A stretch of 8,818 bases of DNA, from assembly GCA_050252545.1 (NCBI GenBank), contig JBFWKS010000173.1, positions 1 through 8,818 of the forward strand, in the 5' to 3' direction. The notes under the pieces are model-generated. The model was not told where the DNA came from, did not search any database, and worked only from the letters and a program-made list of their open reading frames with translations. Origin of the DNA: Patulibacter sp050252545. GTDB taxonomy: Bacteria > Actinomycetota > Thermoleophilia > Solirubrobacterales > Solirubrobacteraceae. The position numbers and the translations under genes were made by a program. Below are positions 1 to 6,776 of this stretch, one piece after another (the stretch's first letter is position 1; each line of letters opens with the position of its first letter).

Positions 1-56
1 GCGGGCGGCGGACGTGATCCGCCGCGTTCGGGGCGGGCGGACCGGCTCGGCGCCAC
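1..56 (-). CDS. Possible start of an mce-family gene (5' fragment, runs off the left edge)
   Basis: A GTG codon at 56-54 on the minus strand opens a frame with no stop to the window edge (18 full codons). It lies 18 bases downstream of the yrbEB stop. The visible residues are a basic, proline-rich N-terminus (MAPSRSARPERGG...) with no recognisable domain. In actinobacterial mce loci, yrbEA and yrbEB are followed directly by mceA, whose products often start with a short basic cytoplasmic segment before one membrane anchor. The assignment rests on that gene order. No clear Shine-Dalgarno sequence precedes this GTG, so the true start may lie outside the window. Confidence 0.3.
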   Translation of the reverse strand, partial: MAPSRSARPERGGSRPPP

Positions 57-74
57 GCGTGTAGTCGCGGGCCG

Positions 75-887
75 TCATCCGCCGATGGGGAGTCGGGCGT
101 TTCCGGCCCAGAAGAGCTGGCTGCCGAGGATCCCGATGACGTGGATGCCCGCGAGGTTGACGATCATCGCGCGCGCGGTGGCCCGACCGACCTCGACCGC
201 TCCGCCTCGGACGGTGTACCCGTAGTAGCAGCCGACCAGGACCACGAACGTGGACATCGCCATGCCCTTGATCCCCGAGAACAGGAAGTCGATCGGACTC
301 TGGAACTTCCAGAACAGCTCGAGGTAGCCGCCCCCGGAGACATCGCCGATCTGCACGACCACGGCGAGGTACGACGCCGCGAACGACACGAAGATCGCGA
401 TCGCGAAGACGAACGGCAGCACGAGCCAGGTGGCCAGGAGGCGTGTGGAGCAGAGGTACAGGGTCGAGTCGATGCCCATCACGTCTAGCGCGTCGATCTC
501 GTCGGAGATCCGCATCGTGCCCAGCTCCGCGACGAAGCCGGTCGAGACCTTGGCGGCCATCATGTAGCCGAAGGCGTACGGGCCCATCTCGCGCAGGTCC
601 GAGAGCGCCGCGAAGGCTCCGGCCACCGACGGGGCGCCGAGGCTCCGTGCGGCGTAGGCGCCCTGGATGCCCGCGACGAGCCCGAGGGCGAAGACCATGC
701 CGAGCAGGACGAGGACCGACCCGGTGATGAGGATCCGGGCCTGGCGCAGGACCTCGCGGCCGTAGATGCGGACCCGTCCGTCGATGACGCCCCGGACCGC
801 GGACCCGGAGAAGCTGGCCGCCTCTCCGATGAGATCAACGCCGTCCAGCGTGCGGCGTCGGGCCGATCTGGTCAACGAAAGGCTCAT
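75..887 (-). CDS. yrbEB: MlaE/YrbE-family ABC transporter permease, second of a pair (YrbEB type)
   Basis: A 270-residue integral membrane permease of an MCE lipid-import ABC system. It should pair with the YrbEA-type protein and an ATPase not seen in this window. Hydrophobic segments lie around residues 52-75, 103-120, 150-178, 208-224 and 243-260. The family signature is at 121-140 (ELGTMRISDEIDALDVMGID), matching the acidic E-x-D-A-L-x-V-M-G loop of MlaE/YrbE proteins. The ATG at 887-885 overlaps the upstream stop as ATGA, which indicates translational coupling. The frame stays open upstream to 1076, but that part encodes low-complexity Arg/Gly/Pro residues antisense to nothing conserved and within the yrbEA gene, so the ATGA start is preferred. 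Family assignment is firm; the transported lipid is unknown. Confidence 0.93.
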   Translation of the reverse strand: MSLSLTRSARRRTLDGVDLIGEAASFSGSAVRGVIDGRVRIYGREVLRQARILITGSVLVLLGMVFALGLVAGIQGAYAARSLGAPSVAGAFAALSDLREMGPYAFGYMMAAKVSTGFVAELGTMRISDEIDALDVMGIDSTLYLCSTRLLATWLVLPFVFAIAIFVSFAASYLAVVVQIGDVSGGGYLELFWKFQSPIDFLFSGIKGMAMSTFVVLVGCYYGYTVRGGAVEVGRATARAMIVNLAGIHVIGILGSQLFWAGNARLPIGG

Positions 888-1714
888 CGCAGCCCCGAGA
901 GCTCGGGGTTGGTCGCGAGGATGAACTGCGAGAACGCGTAGTCGATGACGCCGATGGCGAGGAACGAGATGACGACGGCCTGGTTGACCGCCCGTCCCAC
1001 GCCCTCGGCACCGCCCGAGGCGCTGATCCCCTTGTGGCAGCAGATCAGGCCGATGACCGTTCCGTAGAGCGCGCACTTGACGAACGACAGCCCCAGGTCG
1101 AGCGTGGTCGCGCCGGCGAAGAAGTTGGCGAAGAACGGCCCCAGGTCCGCGTCGTTCTGCAGCACCACCGCCACCGCCCCGGCGACCCCGGCCAGCAGGG
1201 CGAGGACGTTGAAGATCACGCAGCAGACGATCAGCGCGAGCAGGCGAGGGACGACGAGCGCGCGGATCGGATCGACGCCCAGGACGCTGAGGGCGTCGAT
1301 CTCCTCCCGGATCCGGCGGGCGCCGAGGTCCGCGCAGATCGCGGTCCCCGCCACGGCGGCCACGATGATCGCGCTCACCAGCGGCGCGAACTCCCGGATG
1401 ACGAGGATGACGTAGACCCCGCCCAGGCGGTCCAGCGCGCCGAACATGCTGAGGACGCTCGAGCCCTGGATGCCGGCCGGCCCGAACGAGAGGGCGAACG
1501 ACATCAGCATCAGCGGGAGGACCGCGATCTTCAGGACGAACGCGAGCTGGTCGACCAGCTCGGAGCCGTAATCGTACGGTGGACGGCCCCCGCGGGTCAG
1601 CGCCTGGACGCCGAGATGGGCCATCGCCCCCAGGCTGCGGATGGACTCAGGGGCACGGAGGACCGGCGGTCGATGCCGGGACGCCGCGGGGACTAGGGGG
1701 TGCTCGTCGATCAC
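884..1714 (-). CDS. yrbEA: MlaE/YrbE-family ABC transporter permease, first of a pair (YrbEA type)
   Basis: A 276-residue permease subunit of an MCE-type lipid importer. The diagnostic stretch REFAPLVSAIIVAAVAGTAI (107-126) runs into CADLGARRIREEIDALSVLG (127-146) and DPI (148-150), very like mycobacterial YrbE proteins, which carry ADLGARTIREEIDA. Further membrane segments are near 57-78, 158-185, 212-226 and 246-265. The GTG start at 1714-1712 overlaps the kinase stop as GTGA. An internal ATG at residue 31 has a G-rich stretch before it, but residues 21-30 resemble the N-terminus I recall for YrbE4A, so the longer form is preferred. It is co-transcribed with the kinase upstream and the YrbEB-type gene downstream. 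In mycobacteria such pairs serve sterol, fatty acid or other lipid uptake; the cargo here cannot be inferred. Confidence 0.93.
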   Translation of the reverse strand: MIDEHPLVPAASRHRPPVLRAPESIRSLGAMAHLGVQALTRGGRPPYDYGSELVDQLAFVLKIAVLPLMLMSFALSFGPAGIQGSSVLSMFGALDRLGGVYVILVIREFAPLVSAIIVAAVAGTAICADLGARRIREEIDALSVLGVDPIRALVVPRLLALIVCCVIFNVLALLAGVAGAVAVVLQNDADLGPFFANFFAGATTLDLGLSFVKCALYGTVIGLICCHKGISASGGAEGVGRAVNQAVVISFLAIGVIDYAFSQFILATNPELSGLR

Positions 1715-3108
1715 GCGTGCGGTGTCGAGCCCGCTCGTTGGGCGAGGTGGTCCGCCTCCTGGCGTCCGCGCTCGGTGACCGGAGGATCACCGTAGACGAT
1801 CTCCCGGTACATGCGGTGCCAGTTGAGCTCGACATCGAGCTGCCCGAGGATCCCGAAGACGAGGGCGAACGCCCGGAGCAGCACGGCATGGTGAGCCGGG
1901 ATCGCCAGTCCTCCCCGCAGGCCGCCGCTGCGCTGGAGCTCGCCGAGCTGCTCGACCACCTCGGCCGTCTGTCCGGGCCGGATCCGCACCTCGCCGTCCG
2001 TGAGGAACCACCCGCAGGTGGACTGCACGAGCTCGGCGAACGGTCCGACGTCCTCGGCTTGGTCGGAGAGCAGACCGGCTTGGACGGTGACGCGCAGCAG
2101 GCGATCGTCGTCGCGCTCGCCGGCGGCGGCCAGCACCTCGATGATCTCATCGGTCTCCGGCTTCGTCAGGCGCTGGAAGAAGCCGAAGTCCAGGAAGGCG
2201 ACCCGACCGTCGTCCAAGAACAGGGCGTTCCCCGGGTGCGGATCGCCGTTGAGCAGGCGGTGCCGGAGCGGACCGTTGATGTAGAACCGGAACAGGATCT
2301 CGGCCCGGTCCCGCCGCGTGGCCGCGTCGCAGGCCAGCAGATCGGCGAACCGCTTGCCGTCGACGAACTCGCTGACGATGACGCGCGGACCACAGAGGTC
2401 GGTCATGACGTCGGGCACGACGACGAACGGGTGCCCACGGTACGCCCGGGCCATCGCCTTCTGGTTGGTTGCCTCGAGCTCGTAGTCGAGCTCCTCGGTG
2501 AAGCGTTCCTGCACCTCGCTCGCGACGTCGTCGACGCTGATGCCGGCCACCGTGAAGCGCGAGAGGAGCTTGAGCGCGATGTCGAGGTTCTTGAGGTCCG
2601 CCCGGATCATCTGCTCGACGCCGGGGTACTGCACCTTGACGGCGACCTCGCGACCGTCGACGAGCATCGCCCGGTAGACCTGCCCGATCGACGCCGCCGC
2701 GACCGGCTCCTCGTCGAAGCGCGCGAAGACCTCCGACAGCGGTCGGCCGAGGTCCGCCTCGATCACGCCGCGCATGTCCTTGAACCGGGCCGGCGGGGCC
2801 ATGTTCTGCAGCGCGCCGAGCTTCGCCTGGAACTCCTCGCGGAACTCCGGGTCCACGAGCCCGATGTCGATGACGGAGAGCGTCTGTCCGAGCTTCATGG
2901 CCGCCCCCTTCATCGAACCGAGGACGTCGACGAGGCGATCGGCCGTGGCCAGCTGCTGACGACGGCGAGCCTCCCGCTTGGCTTCCTCCGACCGGCCGGC
3001 ACCGGCGACCCGTGAGCCCGCGGACCGTGCGGCGTGCCCGGCCGCGAGGCCACCGAGCTTGCGGGCCCGGGCGACGCGCCCCGCCCCGAACCGCTTGCGC
3101 TCCGTCAT
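1711..3108 (-). CDS. ABC1/AarF/UbiB-family atypical protein kinase-like ATPase (copy 1)
   Basis: A 465-residue member of the ABC1/ADCK/UbiB family. Visible motifs, in order: the KxGQ motif (KLGQ, 72-75); the alanine-rich nucleotide loop AAASIGQ (137-143) that replaces the usual glycine-rich loop; VAVK with K158; the ELDYE element (206-210); the catalytic-loop-like NGDPHPGN (287-294); and DFG (307-309). All key residues are present, so it looks active. The N-terminus (1-55) is rich in Arg and Ala. No C-terminal transmembrane pair like that of E. coli UbiB is evident. The ATG at 3108 is preceded by GGGGGAG 4 bases upstream. The stop overlaps the yrbEA start (GTGA), so it is the first large gene of the permease operon. 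Known relatives act in quinone synthesis or lipid homeostasis. A role in lipid uptake here is inferred only from position. Confidence 0.93.
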   Translation of the reverse strand: MTERKRFGAGRVARARKLGGLAAGHAARSAGSRVAGAGRSEEAKREARRRQQLATADRLVDVLGSMKGAAMKLGQTLSVIDIGLVDPEFREEFQAKLGALQNMAPPARFKDMRGVIEADLGRPLSEVFARFDEEPVAAASIGQVYRAMLVDGREVAVKVQYPGVEQMIRADLKNLDIALKLLSRFTVAGISVDDVASEVQERFTEELDYELEATNQKAMARAYRGHPFVVVPDVMTDLCGPRVIVSEFVDGKRFADLLACDAATRRDRAEILFRFYINGPLRHRLLNGDPHPGNALFLDDGRVAFLDFGFFQRLTKPETDEIIEVLAAAGERDDDRLLRVTVQAGLLSDQAEDVGPFAELVQSTCGWFLTDGEVRIRPGQTAEVVEQLGELQRSGGLRGGLAIPAHHAVLLRAFALVFGILGQLDVELNWHRMYREIVYGDPPVTERGRQEADHLAQRAGSTPHA

Positions 3109-3203
3109 GCCACTCCCCCGCGGGTGGCCGGCGGAAGCTGCCGCGCCCCAGGATGACGGCGGCGCGACAAGTCCCGATCCAGCGATTCGACGTCTGTGTG
3201 CAT
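3105..3203 (-). CDS. Possible 32-residue leader or small protein translationally coupled to the kinase gene
   Basis: An ATG at 3203-3201 opens a 32-codon frame ending in a TGA at 3107-3105 that overlaps the kinase ATG as ATGA, the same type of junction found twice further along this operon. A good Shine-Dalgarno sequence (GAGAGGA, 3216-3210) sits 6 bases before the ATG. The peptide begins MHTDVESLDRDLSRRR and continues with a Pro/Gly/Arg-rich tail; there is no hydrophobic segment or cysteine. Third-position GC is roughly three quarters, lower than the large genes here, so coding is not certain. It lies between the operator at 3263-3278 and the kinase, inside the expected leader. It may be a coupling peptide or a chance frame. 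I recognise no homologue. Confidence 0.4.
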   Translation of the reverse strand: MHTDVESLDRDLSRRRHPGARQLPPATRGGVA

Positions 3204-3209
3204 TTCTGG

Positions 3210-3216
3210 TCCTCTC
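3210..3216 (-). promoter_or_regulatory. Ribosome binding site of the small leader ORF
   Basis: On the minus strand these bases read GAGAGGA, six bases before the ATG at 3203. This is the main evidence that the short frame 3105-3203 is translated. The kinase has its own G-rich site further downstream, inside the end of the small frame. Confidence 0.4.
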
Positions 3217-3262
3217 ATCTCTCCAACGCTCGGGGTCACTAGGGCTCCTCAGGTCGTTCTAT

Positions 3263-3278
3263 TCGACAATAGCGTCTA
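3263..3278. promoter_or_regulatory. Operator-like dyad, site A (kinase-yrbE operon / flavin monooxygenase divergent promoters)
   Basis: TCGAC-AATAGC-GTCTA: the arms match the TAGAC-N6-GTCTA dyad of the two other sites except for one base (C for A). It is followed by TAG, so GTCTATAG is shared exactly with the site at 5991-6006. It lies in a short AT-rich patch between two divergent units. A -10-like TATAGT at 3277-3282 points to the monooxygenase, and TATTGT on the minus strand (3271-3266) points to the kinase operon, so a bound protein could block both. Additional overlapping symmetry is CTATT-N4-AATAG (3259-3272) and GACAA-N12-TTGTC (3265-3286). The regulator is inferred to be the TetR protein at 6000-6776. 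Confidence 0.65.
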
Positions 3279-3372
3279 TAGTTGTCTCACGCTAGGAATC
3301 CGGCGCTCCCGATGCCACCGGGGCGGAAGCAGCGCGTCCGATCGCGCGCCGGAGTCGACCCGAAGGAGCCCG

Positions 3373-4968
3373 ATGGAGCAGCCCGAACCCCACGCCGGAG
3401 AACAGCGTGCGCTGGAGACCGACCACCGATGCCGACCCGACTACGAGGTCGCGATCATCGGGGCCGGCCTGAGCGGGATCGGCATGGCGATCGCGCTGCG
3501 ACGCGCCGGCATCGACGACGTCATCGTCCTCGAACGCGCGGGCGCCATCGGCGGCACCTGGCGCGACAACACCTACCCGGGCGTCGGCGTGGACGTGCCG
3601 TCGCAGTCCTACCAGTTCTCGTACGCCCTCAAGCCCGACTGGTCGCGCATCTTCGCCAAGGGTCACGAGGTACTGGACTACATCGAGGACTGCGCCGACC
3701 GGTTCGATGTTCGGCGGCACGTTCGACTGAACTCCGAGGTCCGCGCCCGTCGTTGGGACGAGCAGGCCCAGCTCTGGCGGCTGGAGGTCGGGGACGAGGA
3801 GATCACCGGCCGATTCGTGATCAGCGCGATCGGCTGCTTCGTCGATCCCAAGCCCGCCGCGATCCCGGGCGTGGATGACTTCCGCGGACCGGTCCTGCGC
3901 TCCGCGGCGTGGGACCACGACGTCGATCTGACCGACAAGCGGGTGGCGATCGTCGGCACCGGCGCCAGCGCGGTGCAGATCATCCCGGAGATCGCCGGGT
4001 CGGTCTCCCGCCTGGACGTCTACCAGCGCACCCCGATCTGGGTGGGACCGAAGCTCGACGCGATGATGCCGCGAGCCGCGCAGGCGCTGTTCCGCAGGGC
4101 CCCCGCGATCCAGGAGCCCGTCCGGGCCGCGTCGACCCGGACGATGGAGGCCGTGCTGGTCAACCTCGCGGTGCACCACGATCGCGTGTCCCCGGTCACC
4201 CGTGCGGCGGGCTGGGTGGCCCGCAACGTCTGGTATCGGGCCCAGGTGCGCGACCCCGACGTCCGCCGCCGCCTCACGCCCGACTACGAGATCGGCTGCA
4301 AGCGCCCCGCCGTGTCCAACAGCTACCTCCGGGCCTTCAACCGGCAGAACGTGGAGCTCGTCACCGACCCGATCGACCGCGTTCTGCCCGGGGGCATCCG
4401 CACGATCGAGGGTGACGAGCGCGAGGTCGACGTCCTGATCCTCGCGACCGGCTTCCGCGTGTCCACCGACCCTGAGAACTTCCGGCGCACGCCGGTCCGG
4501 GGACGGGATGACTTCGATCTGGCGACGTTCTACGCCGAGAACCGCGCCCAGTCCTACGAGAGCGTCAGCATGCCGGGGCTTCCGAACCACTTCATGATCT
4601 TCGGGCCCTACGGATGGACCGGAGGGACGTGGCACGTGCTGGTGGAGACGGCCTCCCGTCACATCGTGCGCGTCATCGAGGAGGCCCGGCTGCGGGGCAC
4701 GCCGGAGGTCGAGGTCCGCCCCGAGGCGGCCGAGCGGTGGACGCGGTTCGCCGTGGACCGGCTGTCGCGGTCGGTCTGGCAGCAGGGCGACTGTTCCACC
4801 GCCAACAGCTACTACGTGGACCCGCACGGCGACGCGACGTTCCTGCGCCCGACCAGTGCTCGCCAGGCGCGCCGGGCCGCCCGGACGTTCCCACTGGAGG
4901 ACTACGAGTTCCGCGATCCCACGAAGACCGACGCGCGCGAGGACCTGGGCACGGTCGTAGCACCCTGA
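3373..4968 (+). CDS. Class-B flavin monooxygenase, Baeyer-Villiger type (FAD/NADPH)
   Basis: A 531-residue flavoprotein, predicted to insert one oxygen of O2 into a ketone to form an ester or lactone using FAD and NADPH. Visible: the FAD-binding GAGLSG (30-35); GGTW and the following YPGVGVD (60-74), typical of BVMOs; the linker fingerprint region F170-R-G172...R176...W180-D; the second dinucleotide fold GTGASA (195-200); GCKRP (308-312); and ILATGF (356-361). No membrane segment is seen. The ATG at 3373 has AAGGAG 4 bases upstream. The frame is open further 5', but that part covers the operator and leader. Odd: the fingerprint FxGxxxHxxxW has Arg176 instead of His. Context: divergent from the permease operon and near an SDR and an esterase, a common ketone-degradation grouping (compare the mycobacterial mymA region). 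The substrate is unknown; simple hydroxylation or N/S-oxidation is possible. Confidence 0.92.
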   Translation: MEQPEPHAGEQRALETDHRCRPDYEVAIIGAGLSGIGMAIALRRAGIDDVIVLERAGAIGGTWRDNTYPGVGVDVPSQSYQFSYALKPDWSRIFAKGHEVLDYIEDCADRFDVRRHVRLNSEVRARRWDEQAQLWRLEVGDEEITGRFVISAIGCFVDPKPAAIPGVDDFRGPVLRSAAWDHDVDLTDKRVAIVGTGASAVQIIPEIAGSVSRLDVYQRTPIWVGPKLDAMMPRAAQALFRRAPAIQEPVRAASTRTMEAVLVNLAVHHDRVSPVTRAAGWVARNVWYRAQVRDPDVRRRLTPDYEIGCKRPAVSNSYLRAFNRQNVELVTDPIDRVLPGGIRTIEGDEREVDVLILATGFRVSTDPENFRRTPVRGRDDFDLATFYAENRAQSYESVSMPGLPNHFMIFGPYGWTGGTWHVLVETASRHIVRVIEEARLRGTPEVEVRPEAAERWTRFAVDRLSRSVWQQGDCSTANSYYVDPHGDATFLRPTSARQARRAARTFPLEDYEFRDPTKTDAREDLGTVVAP

Positions 4969-5045
4969 GCGACGGGAAGACCCCACGCGAAGCGCGCAGG
5001 GCCCTGAAACGACATCGCTCAAACGTCGTCTACCGCCAGATAACT

Positions 5046-5065
5046 GCCTGGGCCGACACCCAGGC
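5046..5065. terminator. Hairpin between convergent genes, possible bidirectional terminator
   Basis: GCCTGGG (5046-5052) and CCCAGGC (5059-5065) form a perfect 7-base stem with a 6-base loop, in the 112-base gap between the convergent monooxygenase and SDR genes. There is no T-run on either side, so intrinsic termination would be of the T-poor kind often proposed for high-GC actinobacteria. A weaker ACGAC/GTCGT pair (5009-5029) lies nearby. Confidence 0.45.
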
Positions 5066-5080
5066 CTTGACATAGGAGAG

Positions 5081-5863
5081 TCAGGCGAGGCGGCGTTCGA
5101 CCAACGGCTGCAGGAGCCCGCGTGCATAGAGCACCGGCCCCACCCACCGCGGCGCCCATACCCGGGCCGCACGCCGCGCGATGCCGTCCTCGAGCACGTC
5201 GACCGCCGCCGAGCGGGGAAGCACCGACCGCAGGACCGAGGGAAGCCGGTCGAAGAGCTCGCGACCATCCGGGCGATCGAGGGCCTCGCCGAGAAGCTCC
5301 GTGTCGACGAAGCCGAAGTACGCGCAGCCCACGGCGACGCCCGCGGGGCGCGCATCGCTGCGCAGCGTGTTGGTGAGCGCTTCGACCCCGGCCTTCGATG
5401 CCGGGTAGGCGCCCATGCCCGGTCCGTGAAGGGTGGCTGCGAGCGACGCGACGTTGAGGAGGTACCCGCCGCTGCGGGCGAGGTGCGGAAGGACCGCACG
5501 GTCGGTGCGCCACACGCCCATGAGGTTGACGTCGAGCACGCGCTCGACGTCGGTGGAGCCGTCCATGAGCGAGCCGGCACCGCCACCGAGGCCGGCGTTG
5601 GCCACGGCGACGTCGAGCCCGCCGAATCGCTCGGCCACGTCACCGGCCGCCCGCGCGAGGGCCTCGCCGTCGGTCACGTCGAGCTCGTGGGTCGAGGCGC
5701 GCCGACCGAGCGTCGCAGCAAGCTCTTCGAGCCGTCCACCGTCGCGGTCCAAGAGCGCCACATGGGCTCCACGCGTGTGCAACCGCCGGGCGAGGCCCGC
5801 CCCGATCCCGCTCGCGGCACCGGTGATCAGCACCGTCCGTCCCGTTCCATCGTAGCTCCGCAT
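5081..5863 (-). CDS. Short-chain dehydrogenase/reductase (classical SDR)
   Basis: A 260-residue classical SDR, predicted to interconvert an alcohol and a ketone or aldehyde using NAD(H). Motifs: the cofactor loop TGAASGIG (14-21); D39 at the end of strand beta-2, favouring NAD over NADP; NAG (89-91); and the catalytic set N113, S140, Y153 and K157 (YPASK). All catalytic residues are intact and the length is normal. The C-terminal tail after about 235 is aromatic and Arg-rich and may shape substrate or membrane contact. The ATG at 5863 has AAGGCGAG just upstream. An in-frame ATG at 5956 would add a low-complexity basic extension before the Rossmann fold and is not favoured. The gene is divergent from the TetR gene across operator site B. 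It could supply ketone to the neighbouring monooxygenase, which is inference. Confidence 0.93.
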   Translation of the reverse strand: MRSYDGTGRTVLITGAASGIGAGLARRLHTRGAHVALLDRDGGRLEELAATLGRRASTHELDVTDGEALARAAGDVAERFGGLDVAVANAGLGGGAGSLMDGSTDVERVLDVNLMGVWRTDRAVLPHLARSGGYLLNVASLAATLHGPGMGAYPASKAGVEALTNTLRSDARPAGVAVGCAYFGFVDTELLGEALDRPDGRELFDRLPSVLRSVLPRSAAVDVLEDGIARRAARVWAPRWVGPVLYARGLLQPLVERRLA

Positions 5864-5990
5864 GTCTCGCCTTCGGTGTTGGCGACCGACTCTCGGCGGC
5901 CGCATCGACTCGCGCCGCGCCGGACGACACGACGCTGCTCCGATCCCCGGTGCCATCCGCCCCGGGAGCGACGCACCACGGCGCGTATAT

Positions 5991-6006
5991 TAGACCTACA
6001 TGTCTA
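5991..6006. promoter_or_regulatory. Operator-like dyad, site B (SDR / TetR divergent promoters)
   Basis: TAGAC-CTACAT-GTCTA, with exact 5-base arms, continuing into TAGAC so that GTCTATAGAC (6002-6011) is a second perfect palindrome. It overlaps the first possible start codon of the TetR gene (6000-6002). A -10-like TATATT lies at 5986-5991 on the plus strand, and TAATAT on the minus strand at 5992-5987 points toward the SDR. No convincing -35 element was found. Position beside a TetR gene and sharing of GTCTATAG with site A suggest autoregulation and control of the SDR. Confidence 0.72.
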
Positions 6007-6776
6007 TAGACGCACAGGGAGCGATCCCGGGCCGGGAAGCTTCCTCGCGGATGGCGACTACGATGACGGTCGTGAGCGGCGGCGCCAACGACACGAGCCC
6101 GAAGCCGAAGCAGCGCCGCCTCCGTGCCGCGGTACGTCGCGGCCACGTCCTCGACGCCGCGTTGGCGCTGTTCTCCGAGCGGGGCTATCGCGCGTCGATG
6201 GACGAGATCGCGAAGGCCAGCGGCGTCACCCGCACGGTGCTCTACTACTACTTCCCGTCGAAGCGGGAACTGTTCCTCGCCGTCCAGGAACGCCAGGTGA
6301 CGGAGTTCCTCCGCCACGTCGCACCGGCGATCAGCAGCCGCGGGCCCGCCGAGGACCGGGTGCGCACGACCCTCGATGCGCTCCTGGGGTTCGCGGAGAG
6401 CGAGCCTCGCGGGTGGGACATCGTGTTCGACCGCTCCGATGCGCACGAGCCCGACGTCGCGGACGTCCGCGCCCGGACGCGGAGCATGCTCAAGGCGACC
6501 GTCACGGCACTCCTCGCCGAGGACATCGAACGGCTCGGCCTCGACCCGGACTCGCTCCAGGTGGACCTGCTGTTCGACGTAGCAGTGGCGGGCATCGTGG
6601 AGGGCGTCAGCTGGTGGCGCCGCACACCGAGCGTCGATCGGGAGTCGATGCTCCAGTCGCTGGCCGAGCCGCTCAGCCGCGGACTCGTCGGCATCGAGCA
6701 GGCGGCTCCCGGTGCCGGACTCACCCGCGCTCGGCCTCTCGGCGCCAGGTCTGGTGACGTCGGCCGAGCTCGGTGA
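6000..6776 (+). CDS. TetR/AcrR-family transcriptional regulator
   Basis: A 258-residue protein if the first ATG is used. The N-terminal DNA-binding domain is clear: VLDAALALFSERGYRASMDE (50-69) leads into the helix-turn-helix and the classic YYYFPSKRELF (82-92). Residues from about 100 onward form a helical ligand-binding, dimerisation domain whose ligand cannot be told. The start is uncertain. The ATG at 6000 has no Shine-Dalgarno sequence, but a -10-like TATATT ends 8 bases before it, which would suit a leaderless transcript. ATGs at 6051 and 6063 are alternatives and would leave the operator wholly untranslated. It is divergent from the SDR, and its last 56 bases overlap the end of the second kinase gene tail to tail. 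It is the only regulator in the window and the likely binder of the three TAGAC-N6-GTCTA sites. Confidence 0.92.
   Translation: MSIDAQGAIPGREASSRMATTMTVVSGGANDTSPKPKQRRLRAAVRRGHVLDAALALFSERGYRASMDEIAKASGVTRTVLYYYFPSKRELFLAVQERQVTEFLRHVAPAISSRGPAEDRVRTTLDALLGFAESEPRGWDIVFDRSDAHEPDVADVRARTRSMLKATVTALLAEDIERLGLDPDSLQVDLLFDVAVAGIVEGVSWWRRTPSVDRESMLQSLAEPLSRGLVGIEQAAPGAGLTRARPLGARSGDVGRAR

Noticed and set aside
888..1076. Upstream in-frame extension of the YrbEB-type permease
   Set aside because: It lies wholly within the yrbEA coding region in another frame; the ATGA overlap at 884-887 gives a normal-length permease.
1579..3015. Long plus-strand open frame opposite the first kinase
   Set aside because: Shadow frame; the minus strand carries complete ABC1/UbiB motifs and coupled junctions, while the plus frame shows only Asp/Glu/Leu/Arg-rich sequence.
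3196..3372. Upstream in-frame extension of the flavin monooxygenase
   Set aside because: It would cover the operator and -10-like element, has no ribosome site, and encodes no conserved sequence; ATG 3373 has AAGGAG just before it and leads into the FAD fold.
3292..5643. Very long open frame on the minus strand opposite the monooxygenase and running into the SDR
   Set aside because: It is antisense to a gene with intact flavoprotein motifs, reads as low-complexity Arg/Gly/Asp/Val-rich sequence with no domain, and is expected from strong GC bias at third positions.
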